A program made the position numbers and the translations under genes. A stretch of 6,210 nucleotides of DNA from an uncultured Ruminococcus sp. (GTDB lineage Bacteria; Bacillota_A; Clostridia; Oscillospirales; Ruminococcaceae): positions 1 through 6,210 of the forward strand of contig CALFMA010000545.1 in the NCBI GenBank assembly GCA_937880065.1, in the 5' to 3' direction. This document shows positions 6,003-6,210 of the stretch, piece by piece. Each line of letters opens with the position of its first letter. Position 1 is the stretch's first letter. The notes beneath the pieces are model-generated. The model was given only the letters and a program-made list of their open reading frames with translations, did no database searches and had not been told where the DNA came from.

Positions 6003-6209
6003 TTACAAACTTCTAGCTAAGAGATACAGAGATATAAGTGAAGTGACAAGTCCTAAAGAAATTGTTTCACCAAACCCTAATGTTTTGATCCACATCGGAC
6101 GAACATATAGGATATCGTTAGGGTATACGTAGTAAAAATCAGAGTTTATTACCTCGCCTTTAGTGAGGTCAATTTTGTATGTTTGAGCTTCTCCTTTTTC
6201 GTTTTTGCG
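6003..6209 (-). CDS. Wza-type polysaccharide export protein, C-terminal fragment (5' end outside window)
   Basis: This frame enters from the right edge and encodes 68 residues before a TAA stop at 6005-6003. The fragment contains DFYYVYPNDILYVRPMW followed by a hydrophobic C-terminal helix (GFGETISLGLVTSLISLYLL). The 'YPNDILYV.P' motif followed by a terminal membrane helix is typical of the C-terminus of Bacteroidota polysaccharide biosynthesis/export (Wza/SLBB) proteins. These form the outer-membrane channel for capsule or exopolysaccharide. Only the end is present, so the poly-export and SLBB domains cannot be checked. The next gene starts 10 nt downstream and opens with a Wzz domain. That is the usual wza-wzc order, so I infer one operon. 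The family call is recognition from memory, not a search. Confidence 0.85.
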   Translation of the reverse strand, partial: RKNEKGEAQTYKIDLTKGEVINSDFYYVYPNDILYVRPMWIKTLGFGETISLGLVTSLISLYLLARSL

Positions 6210-6210
6210 T

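Overview
Every gene in this window reads on the minus strand, so transcription runs from the right end (6210) to the left end (1). The two ends look as if they come from different bacterial phyla. Right of about position 5435 the sequence resembles a Bacteroidota exopolysaccharide or capsule export operon. It holds the last 68 residues of a Wza-type polysaccharide export protein, then, 10 nt later, the start of a Wzz/Wzc-type chain-length protein with no Shine-Dalgarno sequence. Left of about 5430 the sequence resembles a gut-type Firmicutes (Clostridia, perhaps Oscillospiraceae). It holds a repetitive right-handed beta-helix surface-type protein, three downstream small genes (two with clear purine-rich Shine-Dalgarno sites), and a textbook rho-independent terminator. 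The phylum calls are inferences from protein style and translation signals, not from a database search.

The two halves meet inside one open reading frame of 1594 codons (5992 to 1208). Residues 1-186 are the N-terminal half of a Wzz domain. Residues 187-1514 are four tandem copies of a large beta-helix module, and residues 1515-1594 are a compact C-terminal domain. The rest of a normal Wzc-like protein (coiled coil, second membrane helix, tyrosine kinase) is missing on one side. The signal peptide expected for the beta-helix protein is missing on the other. The join is in frame and free of stops.

Layout from right to left: Wza-type C-terminus (6209-6003); Wzz/beta-helix fusion ORF (5992-1208); a 208-residue protein of unknown function with a TTG start (1180-554); a 79-residue two-helix membrane protein (585-346); a 61-residue two-helix membrane protein (362-177); terminator (143-110); and about 110 nt with no recognised feature. 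The last three genes overlap or nearly touch and share the terminator, so they form the end of one transcription unit with the beta-helix gene.

The main question is whether the fusion exists in a living genome or is a chimeric assembly join. From sequence alone I think an artefact, or a recent illegitimate join, is more likely than a functional Wzz-anchored beta-helix. If long reads confirmed it, a periplasm-facing repeat protein built on a polysaccharide co-polymerase membrane anchor would be new to me.
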